A stretch of DNA of 64,000 bases from Candidatus Omnitrophota bacterium (GCA_003451585.1 DMEU01000004.1:22895-86894), one strand, 5' to 3'. Positions 51,951 through 61,731 are shown, counted from the stretch's first letter. The notes: a model not told the origin generated them from the sequence alone. Translations and numbers: made by a program.

Positions 51951-52502
51951 ATGCCGATGAGAGAAAAAGCGCATATTATGGATAAAAATAGCATGCAGCG
52001 CACGCTTGCCCGCATAGCCCACGAGATACTGGAAAAGAACAGGGGGACAGAAGACCTGGTGATAGTGGGCGTGCGCACGCGCGGCGCTTATCTTGCGGAG
52101 AGGCTGGCGCAGACCATAGAGCAGATAGACGGCCATAAGCCGCCGGTCGGTATCTTGGATATAACGCTTTACCGCGATGACCTAAGTTCCATAGCTCAGC
52201 AGCCAGTCGTGCATAAAACTGAAATAGATTTCGACATCCAGCATAAGAAGGTCGTCCTGGTGGATGACGTATTGTATACAGGCAGGACCGTGCGCGCGGC
52301 CTTAGATGAGATCATTGATTTCGGCAGGCCGCAATTCATACAGCTGGCCGTCTTGATAGACCGCGGACACCGCGAGCTGCCCATACGGGCCGATTACGTT
52401 GGAAAGAACATACCGACTTCCCCCAAGGAGACCGTAGAGGTCCGCCTGGAGGAGTCCGAAGGCAGGGACGAAGTCGTAGTCCTTGAACAAAATGGTGAAT
52501 AA
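51951..52502 (+). CDS. pyrR: bifunctional pyr operon regulator / uracil phosphoribosyltransferase
   Basis: 183 residues. The PRPP-binding motif VLVDDVLYTGRTVRAAL (about residues 102-118) and LVIVGVRTRGAYLAERLA match PyrR closely, as does the C-terminal DYVGKNIPTSPKETVEV. In Bacillus and relatives PyrR bound to UMP stabilises an RNA hairpin in the pyr leader and so promotes termination. Here a fitting hairpin and terminator lie directly upstream, so autoregulation of the operon is well supported. AGGAG precedes the ATG at 51951. Its 3' end overlaps pyrB by about eleven bases. Confidence 0.95.
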   Translation: MPMREKAHIMDKNSMQRTLARIAHEILEKNRGTEDLVIVGVRTRGAYLAERLAQTIEQIDGHKPPVGILDITLYRDDLSSIAQQPVVHKTEIDFDIQHKKVVLVDDVLYTGRTVRAALDEIIDFGRPQFIQLAVLIDRGHRELPIRADYVGKNIPTSPKETVEVRLEESEGRDEVVVLEQNGE

Positions 52503-53487
52503 AAATCCAGCCTGGACGAGGAAGGATCTGTTAGGCCTGCAGGAACTTACCCGCGACGAGATAGAGCTGCTTTTAAAGACAGCCGAATCGTTCAAAGAGG
52601 TCATAAGCCGCGAGGTCAAAAAGGTGCCCACCTTGCGCGGCAAGACCGTGGTAAACCTTTTCTATGAGCCTTCCACGCGCACAAGGGTCTCTTTCGAGGT
52701 GGCCGCAAAGAGGCTGTCGGCGGATGTCATAAATATCGCCATCGAATCATCGAGCGTACGCAAGGGCGAGACGCTTATCGACACCGGTAAGAATATCGAG
52801 GCCTTGAAGGTCGATATCATCGTTATGCGGCATAACTGCTCCGGGGCCGCGGTCATGCTTGCAAAAAACCTGCACGCCAGCATCATAAATGCCGGCGACG
52901 GCTGGCATGAACATCCAACGCAAGCCCTGCTTGACATGTTCACCTTAAAGGAAAAACTTGGGGTAATTGAAGGCCTTAAGGTGAGTATCGTCGGGGATAT
53001 AGCACATTCAAGGGTCGCGCGTTCTAATATCTGGGGCCTGACAAAATTAGGCGCTCACGTGACGGTTTGCGCGCCGCCCATGCTCATCCCTACTGGTATA
53101 GAGAAGACAGGGGTAAGCGTGACGAGCAGTATAGACGAGGCCTTAAAAGACGCCGACGCAGTAAATGTTCTGCGGATGCAATTTGAGCGCGATACGGAAA
53201 ACGCCTTCCCGAAACAATTGGAGTATTTCAAGAATTTCGGCATCACGGCCGAGCGTCTTAAAAAAGCAAAGAAGAATATCCTTGTCATGCATCCTGGCCC
53301 CATCAACCGCGGGGTAGAGGTCTCAAGTGATGTGGCCGACGGCCCAAATTCCGTTATATTAGAACAGGTCACTAACGGCATCGCCGTGCGCATGGCCGCC
53401 TTATTTCTGGTATCCCAGGCAAATGAGCATATTCTTAAGAAAAACACCGGCGTAAAGGCGAAAAATGAGAAAGTACTTGTAAAATGA
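52492..53487 (+). CDS. pyrB: aspartate carbamoyltransferase catalytic subunit
   Basis: About 331 residues from the ATG at 52492; GTG 52495 and TTG 52483 are alternatives, none with a strong ribosome-binding site, so translation is probably coupled to pyrR. Joins carbamoyl phosphate and aspartate, the first committed step of pyrimidine synthesis. Carbamoyl-phosphate site FYEPSTRTRVSFE, HPTQALLDMFTLKEKLG and MHPGPINRGVEVS are diagnostic. The regulatory subunit pyrI is absent, in line with the PyrR-regulated, unregulated-ATCase type found in Firmicutes and others. It overlaps pyrC by four bases. Confidence 0.96.
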   Translation: MVNKNPAWTRKDLLGLQELTRDEIELLLKTAESFKEVISREVKKVPTLRGKTVVNLFYEPSTRTRVSFEVAAKRLSADVINIAIESSSVRKGETLIDTGKNIEALKVDIIVMRHNCSGAAVMLAKNLHASIINAGDGWHEHPTQALLDMFTLKEKLGVIEGLKVSIVGDIAHSRVARSNIWGLTKLGAHVTVCAPPMLIPTGIEKTGVSVTSSIDEALKDADAVNVLRMQFERDTENAFPKQLEYFKNFGITAERLKKAKKNILVMHPGPINRGVEVSSDVADGPNSVILEQVTNGIAVRMAALFLVSQANEHILKKNTGVKAKNEKVLVK

Positions 53488-54761
53488 GCATACTGATCAA
53501 AAATGGCCGGGTCATAGACCCGGGCGGCAATATCGACGCGGTCTTAGATATTCTCGTAGAGGATGGCCGTATATCCAAGGTAGCAAAAGATATTACCGTC
53601 CCGGCCAAAGATATGATAGATGCGTCGGGTAAGATAGTAATGCCGGGCTTAGTCGATATGCACGTTCATTTAAGAGAGCCCGGGCGGGAAGATAAAGAGA
53701 CTGTTTCAAGCGGCAGCATGGCAGCCATTCGCGGCGGCGTTACCTCATTGCTTGCCATGCCTAACACAACGCCGGCCATTGATAGCGCGGAGAATATCCG
53801 CCTTTTAAAAAAGATCATACAAAAGACCGCTAATTGCAATGTCTTTATAGCCGGGTCAATTACTTCCGGGCGAAATGGGTGCCGGCTCGTTGATGTAGTT
53901 TCCCTAAAGAAGGAAGGCGTCCTGGCCATTACCGACGACGGCTCCTCGGTAGATTCCGAAGAAGTAATGTCTGAGGCGCTTAAAAATGCCAATAAAGAGA
54001 AGTTGCTCGTCATTTCCCATTGTGAAGATAGGAGCCTTGCCAATGGCGGGGTAATGAACCTCGGGTATATTTCAACACAACTCGGGCTTCGCGGCATATC
54101 GAATGGATCGGAATATAAAAGAGTGGCGCGCGATATAGAGCTTGCGCAAAAAACCGGAGCCGCAATACACATAGCCCATATCAGCTGCCGCGAGTCTGTT
54201 GAGCTGGTAGCGGCAGCCAAGAAAAAAGGCCTGCATGTTTCCGCCGAGGCTGCGCCTCATCATTTTGCTTTGTGCGATGAGGAGCTGATGAGTTACGATA
54301 CAAATCTCAAGATGAACCCGCCGCTCAGGTCCAAGGATGACGTAGCGGCCATAAGGCAGGGTTTGACAGACGGCACTATAGACGCTATCGCCTCAGACCA
54401 CGCGCCGCATACGGAGAACGAGAAAGAGATAGAGTTTGACAGGGCTGAGTTCGGTGTCATAGGCTTAGAGACCGAGTTGGCTGTAAGTATAACAGAGCTT
54501 GTTGACAAAGGTTTATTGAGCTGGCTTGAGCTGGCAAAAAGGCTTTCTTTTAACCCCTCAAGGATTCTAGGCATTAATAAAGGCACGCTTTCGGCAGGCA
54601 GCGACGCGGATATTATTATCATCGACCCATCCAAAGAGTGGAAGGTGGCGGCCGAAGGGCTTGTTTCAAAGTCCAAAAATTCAGCTTTTCTCGGCCGCAC
54701 GCTAAAAGGCGTTGTGGAATATACCATTTGTGCAGGAAAAGTTGTTTATCAACAGCCATAA
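53484..54761 (+). CDS. pyrC: dihydroorotase (class I)
   Basis: 425 residues. Cyclises carbamoyl aspartate to dihydroorotate. Metal-binding DMHVHLREPG at about residues 57-66, MPNTTPAID, the His-containing ISHCEDRSL and AHISC segments, and the catalytic Asp in AIASDHAPH. Length and sequence fit the class I enzymes that often cooperate with PyrB. The first codon overlaps the pyrB stop as ATGA. A 21-bp palindromic repeat begins at the last base of the stop codon. Confidence 0.96.
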   Translation: MSILIKNGRVIDPGGNIDAVLDILVEDGRISKVAKDITVPAKDMIDASGKIVMPGLVDMHVHLREPGREDKETVSSGSMAAIRGGVTSLLAMPNTTPAIDSAENIRLLKKIIQKTANCNVFIAGSITSGRNGCRLVDVVSLKKEGVLAITDDGSSVDSEEVMSEALKNANKEKLLVISHCEDRSLANGGVMNLGYISTQLGLRGISNGSEYKRVARDIELAQKTGAAIHIAHISCRESVELVAAAKKKGLHVSAEAAPHHFALCDEELMSYDTNLKMNPPLRSKDDVAAIRQGLTDGTIDAIASDHAPHTENEKEIEFDRAEFGVIGLETELAVSITELVDKGLLSWLELAKRLSFNPSRILGINKGTLSAGSDADIIIIDPSKEWKVAAEGLVSKSKNSAFLGRTLKGVVEYTICAGKVVYQQP

Positions 54762-54781
54762 TTTCCACCCCCGCGGTGGAA
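54761..54781 (+). repeat. 21-bp palindromic repeat, copy 2
   Basis: Identical to 46611-46631. It lies between pyrC and the EndoQ-like gene, ten bases before the ATG at 54792. Confidence 0.85.
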
Positions 54782-54791
54782 CCGGAGCGGT

Positions 54792-56030
54792 ATGCAATTT
54801 GTGGCGGATCTTCATATTCATTCTAAATATTCAAGGGCGACGAGCCGCGATATGGATATAGAGCACATAGCGCAATGGGCTAAGCTCAAAGGTATAGGTT
54901 TGATGGGAACTGGCGATTTTACCCACCACCTATGGCTTGAGGAATTAAAGGCCAAGCTTGAGCCTACGGGGCGCGGCCTTTTTGTGCATAAAGAAGTGTA
55001 TTTTATATTGTCGGCCGAGATATCGAGCATCTATTCGAAGAATAACCGTACATACCGTATCCATAATCTTATCCTGGCACCTTCTTTTAAAACGGTTGAC
55101 GCCATAAACCGCGCTTTGGGCGCTGTGGGCAACTTGTCCAGCGACGGCAGGCCTATATTGGGCCTGGACGCCTCGGAATTGGCCCGTATAGTTTTTGACA
55201 TTGATGAAAATTGTATGTTGATACCCGGCCACATCTGGACCCCGTGGTTTTCCCTGTTCGGCTCTATGTCCGGCTTTGACCGTATCGAGGACTGTTTTGA
55301 AAGAAGCACCTCGAAAATATTTGCTTTAGAGACCGGTTTATCCAGTGACCCTGCTATGAACTGGAGGCTTAGCGCGCTCGACCGTTTCAGCCTGATATCA
55401 AACTCGGATTCACATTCACCGTCGAAGATAGGGCGTGAGGCCAATGTATTTGACTGCGATATGGATTATATGGTTATCCGTGAGGCCTTGCGTGCCAAGG
55501 ATAAGAAAAAGTTCTTATACACGATCGAGTTCTTTCCGGAAGAAGGGAAATACCATTATGACGGCCACAGGCTCTGCGGGATGAGCCTGTCTCCCGAGGA
55601 ATCAAAAAAACTCGGCAACCGCTGCCCAAAATGCGGGAAGCCGCTTACTATCGGTGTGATGAACAGGGTAATGCAGCTCGCCGACCGTAAGGAGGGTTTT
55701 GTGCCGGAGGGCGCCATACCCTTTAAGTCCCTGGTGCCCTTAGATGAGATCATCGCTGATGTAAAGCAGGTCGGTAAGGCGTCTTTGACTGTCGAGAAGG
55801 AATACAGGCAGATCCTGGCAAGGTTTGGCACGGAATTCGATATTTTGACCAAAGTTCCGCAGGAAGAGATCGACAAGAGCGTTAATCCTAAAGTAGCCGA
55901 GGCGATAGCGCGTGTGCGCGCAGGCCGAGTAAAGGTCGAGCCGGGATATGACGGCGAATATGGCAAGGTCTCAATATTTGGTGAAGATGAGCATAAGCCG
56001 GCCGGCGGAGAGCAGCTCGGCCTATTTTAA
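54792..56030 (+). CDS. EndoQ-like PHP-domain endonuclease
   Basis: 412 residues with an N-terminal PHP phosphoesterase domain: FVADLHIHSKYSRATSRDMDIEHIAQWAK, MGTGDFTHHLW, ISSIYSKN, IPGHIWTPWFSLFGSMSGF and SNSDSHSPSKIGRE, each supplying metal ligands. A zinc-binding part follows (CGMSLSPEESKKLGNRCPKCGKPL), then a helical C-terminal region. This matches endonuclease Q of archaea and some bacteria, which cuts 5' of deaminated bases (uracil, hypoxanthine) in DNA. Its place in a pyrimidine operon may be fortuitous or reflect a link to uracil in DNA. Confidence 0.82.
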   Translation: MQFVADLHIHSKYSRATSRDMDIEHIAQWAKLKGIGLMGTGDFTHHLWLEELKAKLEPTGRGLFVHKEVYFILSAEISSIYSKNNRTYRIHNLILAPSFKTVDAINRALGAVGNLSSDGRPILGLDASELARIVFDIDENCMLIPGHIWTPWFSLFGSMSGFDRIEDCFERSTSKIFALETGLSSDPAMNWRLSALDRFSLISNSDSHSPSKIGREANVFDCDMDYMVIREALRAKDKKKFLYTIEFFPEEGKYHYDGHRLCGMSLSPEESKKLGNRCPKCGKPLTIGVMNRVMQLADRKEGFVPEGAIPFKSLVPLDEIIADVKQVGKASLTVEKEYRQILARFGTEFDILTKVPQEEIDKSVNPKVAEAIARVRAGRVKVEPGYDGEYGKVSIFGEDEHKPAGGEQLGLF

Positions 56031-56047
56031 TATCAAGTATTTGTTTT

Positions 56048-56119
56048 GCGCCTGTAGCGCAACGGATAGCGCACTAGCCTCCGAAGCTAGTGGTGCAGGT
56101 TCGATTCCTGCCAGGCGCA
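56048..56119 (+). tRNA. tRNA-Arg, anticodon CCG
   Basis: Full cloverleaf of 72 bases: acceptor GCGCCTG/CAGGCGC, D arm GCGC/GCGC with an eight-base loop, anticodon stem CTAGC/GCTAG with loop CTCCGAA (anticodon CCG at 56081-56083), T arm GCAGG/CCTGC with loop TTCGATT, and discriminator A at 56119. The CCA end is not encoded. It reads CGG codons. It lies 17 bases after the EndoQ-like gene, so it is probably cut out of the operon transcript. Confidence 0.95.
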
Positions 56120-56141
56120 TAAAATTTTCTCTGGAAAAACA

Positions 56142-57323
56142 ATGATAATGAAGACGTGTTTAGCCATCGTAGCGTGTTTATTGTGTTTTGCTGCGTGTCC
56201 GCTCGCCCATGCCGATGCGGTTTACCTAAAGAACGGCAAGGTCATGCGCGGCAGGATAGTGGAAAAGACCCAGGAGCACATCGTCTTAAAGACCGGCGAA
56301 GGTGAATATGCCGTAAGGAACACTATCTATCTTGAGGATATAAGCAGGATACAGACAGAACAGGAGTATTCTTCCGAGGCAAAGTTCATCCCAGCGCAGT
56401 TGTTCAGACAGGATTTCAAAAAATTATGGGAACAGGGCGCGCCTTTACCTACTCCTGTTGAGCCGGAAAAAGAAGAATATATAAAACCTATTGAAGAGCC
56501 GGGCCAGGATGTAGGGCGGCTTAAGCCCGCAGCTGCCCCGCTGCCTTTCGGGCAGGTAGATGCCAGGGGCGTAGGCACTATCTCAGGTTTTGTCAGGCTG
56601 CCTGAGGACGAAGAAAAAAGAAAAGGCGATCTCTATATTTATATTATGAAAGAGGCAGGTCCAGGCCGCTTTATCTTGCCGTCAGGCAATTTTCTTTATC
56701 AGGTGATAGGCGGGGATTCGATAACTTCCGTGGTCCTGCCTTACAGGTTTGATAATATAGACGCGGGCACTTATAAAGTTTTTGCGATCTGGGACACAGC
56801 TCTTCCGTTTATAAAGAAAAAGAAGATCCGCGGGTCTGAGATGCTTGTTGGTTTAGGCCTGAAAGGCGATTATATGGGCATGCAGTCCGGAGAGGTCTCT
56901 ATAATAAAAGACAGGCCCGACGGGATAGTAAATATAGAAAGTTTGGTTTATATCTCCAAGGATCAGCCGGGCGCTTTGATGCCGCAGGAGGATGAGTATC
57001 TCGTCTCAGATATTTATTACAGGAAGATAGCAGCCAAAGACGGCGGGCTTTTCCTGCTCGTAAAAAATCAAGGGGAAGACGTAATAGATTCGCTGGAGTT
57101 AGACCTTTTTATCAATGATGAGAAGGCCGGAGCCGTCCCAATTGAAATAGGCCCGATACAGGCCCATCAAGAAAAGGAATTTGATATTTCCCGTAATTTC
57201 GAGGTATACAGGAAACAAAAAGAAAAAGAAGGCTGGGACATAATGGGAAAACTTACGCGTTTCAAGATAGTTTCACGCAAGAGGGGAGAACTTGAGCTCG
57301 AAAAAGCCATTTTTATACTTTAA
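56142..57323 (+). CDS. exported protein of unknown function with N-terminal KNGK domain
   Basis: About 393 residues; the start may be ATG 56142 or 56148. A signal peptide ends near AHADA. It is followed by VYLKNGKVMRGRIVEKTQEHIVLKTGEGE, a small beta domain also found at the start of the protein at 61806. The middle has a Pro-rich linker (residues 100-140) and a beta-rich domain (GTISGFVRLPEDEEKRKGDLYIYIM), which may be a carboxypeptidase-regulatory-like or similar sandwich. The C-terminal part (RKIAAKDGGLFLLVKNQGEDVIDSLELDLFINDE) resembles an Ig-like domain. I do not recognise a named family. It sits inside the pyr operon between a tRNA and carA. Confidence 0.7.
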   Translation: MIMKTCLAIVACLLCFAACPLAHADAVYLKNGKVMRGRIVEKTQEHIVLKTGEGEYAVRNTIYLEDISRIQTEQEYSSEAKFIPAQLFRQDFKKLWEQGAPLPTPVEPEKEEYIKPIEEPGQDVGRLKPAAAPLPFGQVDARGVGTISGFVRLPEDEEKRKGDLYIYIMKEAGPGRFILPSGNFLYQVIGGDSITSVVLPYRFDNIDAGTYKVFAIWDTALPFIKKKKIRGSEMLVGLGLKGDYMGMQSGEVSIIKDRPDGIVNIESLVYISKDQPGALMPQEDEYLVSDIYYRKIAAKDGGLFLLVKNQGEDVIDSLELDLFINDEKAGAVPIEIGPIQAHQEKEFDISRNFEVYRKQKEKEGWDIMGKLTRFKIVSRKRGELELEKAIFIL

Positions 57324-57370
57324 ATTATGGTAGACTATCAGGGATAATTTTGTATTAAAATCGGAGTGAT

Positions 57371-58468
57371 ATGAAAAAAGCTATTCTTTTACTTGAAGAC
57401 GGGTTTATGCTGGAAGGCAATGGGTTCGGCGCTGACGGCGAGGCGCTGGGCGAAGTGGTATTCAATACTTCGATGACAGGCTACCAGGAGATCTTGACAG
57501 ACCCTTCCTATAGGGGCCAGATAGTGGCTATGACCTATCCTTTGATCGGCAACTACGGTGTGAACAAGGAAGACGTTGAATCCGCCAGGCCGTGGGCAGA
57601 CGGTTTTATCGTCAAGGAGTGCTCAAGGGTTTATTCAAATTGGCGAGGTACGGATTCCTTGGAAGATTATCTGGAGAAGAACAAGATCGTAGCTATTGAG
57701 GGCTTAGATACCCGCGCATTGACGCGGCGCCTGCGCCAGCAGGGCGCGATGAGGGGCATCATCTCCACCAAAGATATGGATAAAGAAAGCCTCTTAAAGA
57801 AGGTTTTAGGTTACCCTGTCATGGCCGGCCGCGACCTTATCAAGGAGGTGGCCTGCAAGGAGCCTTATGATTGGCCTGGCTCCGCAGGGAAGAAAGAATT
57901 TTCCGTAGTATGTTTTGATTACGGAGTAAAGTTCAACAGTTTGAGGCTGCTGGATATTGCAGGCTGCCGTGTCAAGGTGGTGCCGGCGGTGACAAGCGCA
58001 AAAGAAGTCCTGGGCTATAAGCCCGACGGAGTTTTTCTCTCAAACGGCCCTGGAGACCCGGCGGTATTGACCTACGCGATAAAAGAGATAAGAGAGCTTT
58101 TAGGAAAGGTGCCTATCTTCGGGATATGCCTCGGCCATCAGCTCTTGGGGCACGCCCTGGGCGGCAAGACCTATAAGTTGAAATTCGGGCATCACGGAGG
58201 TAACCATCCGGTCATGGACCTAGAGACGAAGAAGGTCGAGATCACTTCGCAAAATCACGGTTTTTGTGTCGATATGGATTCTTTTACCGATAAGGATGTT
58301 ATCCTGACGCACGTGAATCTTTACGATAAGACGACCGAAGGGCTAAGGCATAAAAAACTGCCGTTTTTCTGCGTCCAGTATCATCCCGAGGCAGGCCCGG
58401 GCCCGCATGATTCCGGGTATTTGTTCGGCAGGTTTATGGATATGATGAGAAAATTTAAGAGGAGATAA
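57371..58468 (+). CDS. carA: carbamoyl-phosphate synthase small (glutamine amidotransferase) subunit
   Basis: 365 residues. N-terminal domain LEDGFMLEGNGFGADGEALGEVVFNTSMTGYQEILTDPSY and the class I amidotransferase domain with the catalytic Cys in FGICLGHQLLGH (about residue 253) and HPEAGPGPHD near 339. It releases ammonia from glutamine for CarB. CGGAG precedes the ATG at 57371. It is followed after eight bases by carB. Confidence 0.97.
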   Translation: MKKAILLLEDGFMLEGNGFGADGEALGEVVFNTSMTGYQEILTDPSYRGQIVAMTYPLIGNYGVNKEDVESARPWADGFIVKECSRVYSNWRGTDSLEDYLEKNKIVAIEGLDTRALTRRLRQQGAMRGIISTKDMDKESLLKKVLGYPVMAGRDLIKEVACKEPYDWPGSAGKKEFSVVCFDYGVKFNSLRLLDIAGCRVKVVPAVTSAKEVLGYKPDGVFLSNGPGDPAVLTYAIKEIRELLGKVPIFGICLGHQLLGHALGGKTYKLKFGHHGGNHPVMDLETKKVEITSQNHGFCVDMDSFTDKDVILTHVNLYDKTTEGLRHKKLPFFCVQYHPEAGPGPHDSGYLFGRFMDMMRKFKRR

Positions 58469-58476
58469 GGGAATAT

Positions 58477-61400
58477 ATGCCAAAACGCAAAGATATCAAG
58501 AAGATCATGATCATAGGTTCCGGGCCTATTATAATCTCTCAGGCCTGTGAGTTTGACTATTCCGGGACGCAGGCGTGCAAGGCTTTGAGGGAAGAAGGTT
58601 ATAAGGTCGTCCTGGTCAATTCAAATCCCGCCACCATAATGACAGACCCGCAATTCGCCGACAGCACTTATATCGAGCCGGTTACGCCGGAAGTGGTTGA
58701 AAAAATAATCGCAAAAGAGCGGCCGGACGCGCTTTTGCCTACGCTTGGCGGCCAGACCGGGTTAAATGTAGCCATAGCTGTGGCAAAAAAAGGAGTTTTA
58801 AAGAAGTACGGCGTGGAGATGATAGGGGCTGACCGCAGGACGATAGAGAAGGCCGAGGATAGGGATTTGTTCAAGAAGGCCATGCAGAAGATAGGCCTGG
58901 ACCTGCCGTGCAGCATCAACGTCCGTTCCATGAACGAAGCCAAGAAGGCCGTAGCCACCCTTGGGCTGCCTATAGTTATCCGCCCGAGTTTCACGCTGGG
59001 CGGCACAGGCGGCGGTATAGCATTTAATATGCAGGAATTCGAAGACCTGGTCTCGCGCGGCCTGGAATACAGCATGATACATGAGGTACTCTTGGAAGAA
59101 TCCGTGCTTGGCTGGAAGGAGTTTGAGTTGGAGGTCATGCGCGACAGGAGAGACAACGTCGTCATAATATGTTCTATCGAGAACTTCGACCCTATGGGCG
59201 TACATACCGGAGATTCCATCACAGTAGCCCCTGCGCAGACCTTGACGGATGCCGAATACCAGAATATGCGTGACGCGGCTATAAAGGCTATCCGCGAGAT
59301 AGGCGTTGATACCGGGGGTTGTAACGTGCAGTTCGCAATAAACCCTAAAGACGGGCGCATGGTGATGATAGAGATAAACCCGCGTGTTTCGCGTTCTTCC
59401 GCCCTGGCATCAAAGGCTACGGGGTTTCCAATAGCAAAGATAGCCGCCAAACTCGCCGTCGGATATACTTTAGACGAGATACCCAATGATATAACAAAAG
59501 AGACGCCTGCATCTTTTGAGCCTGCGATCGACTATTGCGTCATAAAGATACCGCGCTTTACGTTCGAGAAGTTCCCCGGGGCAGACCCTACTTTAGGAAC
59601 ATCGATGAAATCCGTGGGAGAGGCCATGGCAATAGGACGCACTTTCAAGGAGGCCTTGCAGAAAGGCCTGCGCTCGCTTGAAATAAAAAGATTCGGCCTT
59701 GATCCCATAATAGGCGAAATAGATTTTGATACGAGTGAGCACCTGATGGAACACTTGGTGAAAAAACTCAGGAGCCCGAACGACGCCCGCATTTTTTATA
59801 TAGGGGATGCTATCCGTTTAGGGGTGTCGCTTGACCAGATACACCAATGGACTTCCATAGACAAGTGGTTCCTGCAGAATATCAAGGAGATAGTGGATTT
59901 TGAGGCGGTTTTAAAAAAGGCAGCGGCGGTTTCCGGCGGCCTCAAAGAAAGGCTCCCTAAGAAACTTATGCAGGAAGCCAAGGAGATGGGATTTTCGGAT
60001 AAACAGCTCTCCATCTTTTTCGGCGCCTCTGAAGATTCGATCTGTGAGCTCAGAAAAGCCCACGGCGTAGAGACCACATACAAACTGGTGGATACCTGCG
60101 CCGCCGAATTTGAAGCGCGCACACCTTATTATTACTCGACTTATGAGTCAGAGGATGAATCGCGGCCAAGCGACAACAAGAAGGTCATGATCTTAGGCGG
60201 CGGCCCTAACCGTATAGGCCAGGGCATCGAGTTCGATTATTGCTGCGTCCACGCCTCCTTCGCCTTGAAGGAGCTGGGTTTTGAGACCATCATGGTAAAT
60301 TGTAACCCTGAGACCGTATCCACGGATTACGATACATCCGATAAGCTGTATTTTGAGCCGATGACGAAGGAAGATGTTTTAAACATCATAGATAAGGAAA
60401 AACCATGGGGTGTCATAGTGCAGCTCGGCGGCCAGACCCCGCTTAACCTGACACTGGCGCTTAAAAAAGCAGGCGTAAATATCATAGGAACAAGCCCTGA
60501 ATCCATCGATGCGGCCGAGGACCGTGAAAAGTTCAAGGCGCTTCTGGATAAATTGAAGCTCAGGCAGCCTCCTAATGGCACGGCGCGCACTTTTGAAGAT
60601 GCAAAGAGCGTGGCCAGCCGTATCGGTTACCCGGTGCTCGTCCGGCCGTCATATGTCTTAGGCGGCCGCGCAATGGAGATAGTTTATGACGAGGACACGC
60701 TGGAGAGGTTTATACTGGAGGCAAGCCGGGTTTCAGGAGAGCACCCGATATTGATAGACAAGTTTTTAGAAGACGCTATAGAGGTAGATGTCGATATGAT
60801 AGCCGACGGTGAGACGTTCGTCATCGGCGGCATATTGGAGCATATAGAGGAGGCGGGCATACATTCAGGCGACTCTGCCATGGTCTTGCCGCCTTATTCT
60901 TTGAGTGAGGAAATAATCAATAAGATACGCGAGGCGACCGCCGCCATGGCACGTGAATTAAAAGTCGTGGGCTTGATGAACGTCCAGTACGCGGTGCGCG
61001 ATAATAAGGTCTATGTACTCGAGGTCAATCCGCGCGCGTCAAGGACCGTGCCGTTCGTCTCAAAGGCTATAGGCGTGCCGCTCGCAAAGCTCGCAGCGAA
61101 AGTCATGGCAGGGCAGAAATTGAAAGACCTCGGGTTTACGAAAGAAAGGGTGCCTGAATACTCCTCCGTCAAGGAGTCGGTCTTTCCGTTCAATCGTTTT
61201 CCGGGGGTTGACATAATGCTGGGCCCGGAGATGAAGTCTACCGGCGAGGTCATGGGCATAGACGATGATTTCGGCAGGGCTTATATGAAGAGCCAGCTCG
61301 CAGCAGGGCAGATATTACCTACAAAGGGCAATGTGTTCGTCTCCGTGCGTGATAAGGATAAGCGTTCTATAGTTTTTATCGTAAAAAGGCTCATCGATAT

Positions 61401-61728
61401 GGGATTCGGTGTCATAGCCACGGAAGGCACAGCCCGCGCGTTGAAAAAGAGCGGTATTGGAAAGCTGGAGACGGTCCATAAGGTCTATGAAGACAGGCCG
61501 AATATCCTGGATTTCCTTACAGACGGCAAGATAAGCCTGATAATCAACACGCCTTCAGGCCGCATACCGCGCGAGGATGAGATAAAGATCCGCTCTACCG
61601 CCATTATGCGGTGTGTGCCGTGTATTACTACGATATCCGGGGCACAGGCGTCGGTTAATGCCATAGAGGTGCTTTTGAAAAAAGATTTAGACGTCAAACC
61701 TCTTCAGGCGTATCATAATACAAAATAG
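58477..61728 (+). CDS. carB: carbamoyl-phosphate synthase large subunit
   Basis: 1,083 residues with the duplicated ATP-grasp architecture. First half: MIIGSGPIIISQACEFDYSGTQACKALREEGYKVVLVNSNPATIMTD and RPSFTLGGTGGGIA. Second half: MILGGGPNRIGQGIEFDYCCVHA and RPSYVLGGRAMEIVYDE. The C-terminal 130 residues form the MGS-like allosteric domain (VFVSVRDKDKRSIVFIVKRLIDMGFGVIATEGTARAL). It makes carbamoyl phosphate from bicarbonate, ammonia and two ATP. Full length. The stop is followed directly by an empty heptamer element. Confidence 0.98.
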   Translation: MPKRKDIKKIMIIGSGPIIISQACEFDYSGTQACKALREEGYKVVLVNSNPATIMTDPQFADSTYIEPVTPEVVEKIIAKERPDALLPTLGGQTGLNVAIAVAKKGVLKKYGVEMIGADRRTIEKAEDRDLFKKAMQKIGLDLPCSINVRSMNEAKKAVATLGLPIVIRPSFTLGGTGGGIAFNMQEFEDLVSRGLEYSMIHEVLLEESVLGWKEFELEVMRDRRDNVVIICSIENFDPMGVHTGDSITVAPAQTLTDAEYQNMRDAAIKAIREIGVDTGGCNVQFAINPKDGRMVMIEINPRVSRSSALASKATGFPIAKIAAKLAVGYTLDEIPNDITKETPASFEPAIDYCVIKIPRFTFEKFPGADPTLGTSMKSVGEAMAIGRTFKEALQKGLRSLEIKRFGLDPIIGEIDFDTSEHLMEHLVKKLRSPNDARIFYIGDAIRLGVSLDQIHQWTSIDKWFLQNIKEIVDFEAVLKKAAAVSGGLKERLPKKLMQEAKEMGFSDKQLSIFFGASEDSICELRKAHGVETTYKLVDTCAAEFEARTPYYYSTYESEDESRPSDNKKVMILGGGPNRIGQGIEFDYCCVHASFALKELGFETIMVNCNPETVSTDYDTSDKLYFEPMTKEDVLNIIDKEKPWGVIVQLGGQTPLNLTLALKKAGVNIIGTSPESIDAAEDREKFKALLDKLKLRQPPNGTARTFEDAKSVASRIGYPVLVRPSYVLGGRAMEIVYDEDTLERFILEASRVSGEHPILIDKFLEDAIEVDVDMIADGETFVIGGILEHIEEAGIHSGDSAMVLPPYSLSEEIINKIREATAAMARELKVVGLMNVQYAVRDNKVYVLEVNPRASRTVPFVSKAIGVPLAKLAAKVMAGQKLKDLGFTKERVPEYSSVKESVFPFNRFPGVDIMLGPEMKSTGEVMGIDDDFGRAYMKSQLAAGQILPTKGNVFVSVRDKDKRSIVFIVKRLIDMGFGVIATEGTARALKKSGIGKLETVHKVYEDRPNILDFLTDGKISLIINTPSGRIPREDEIKIRSTAIMRCVPCITTISGAQASVNAIEVLLKKDLDVKPLQAYHNTK

Positions 61729-61731
61729 GTG

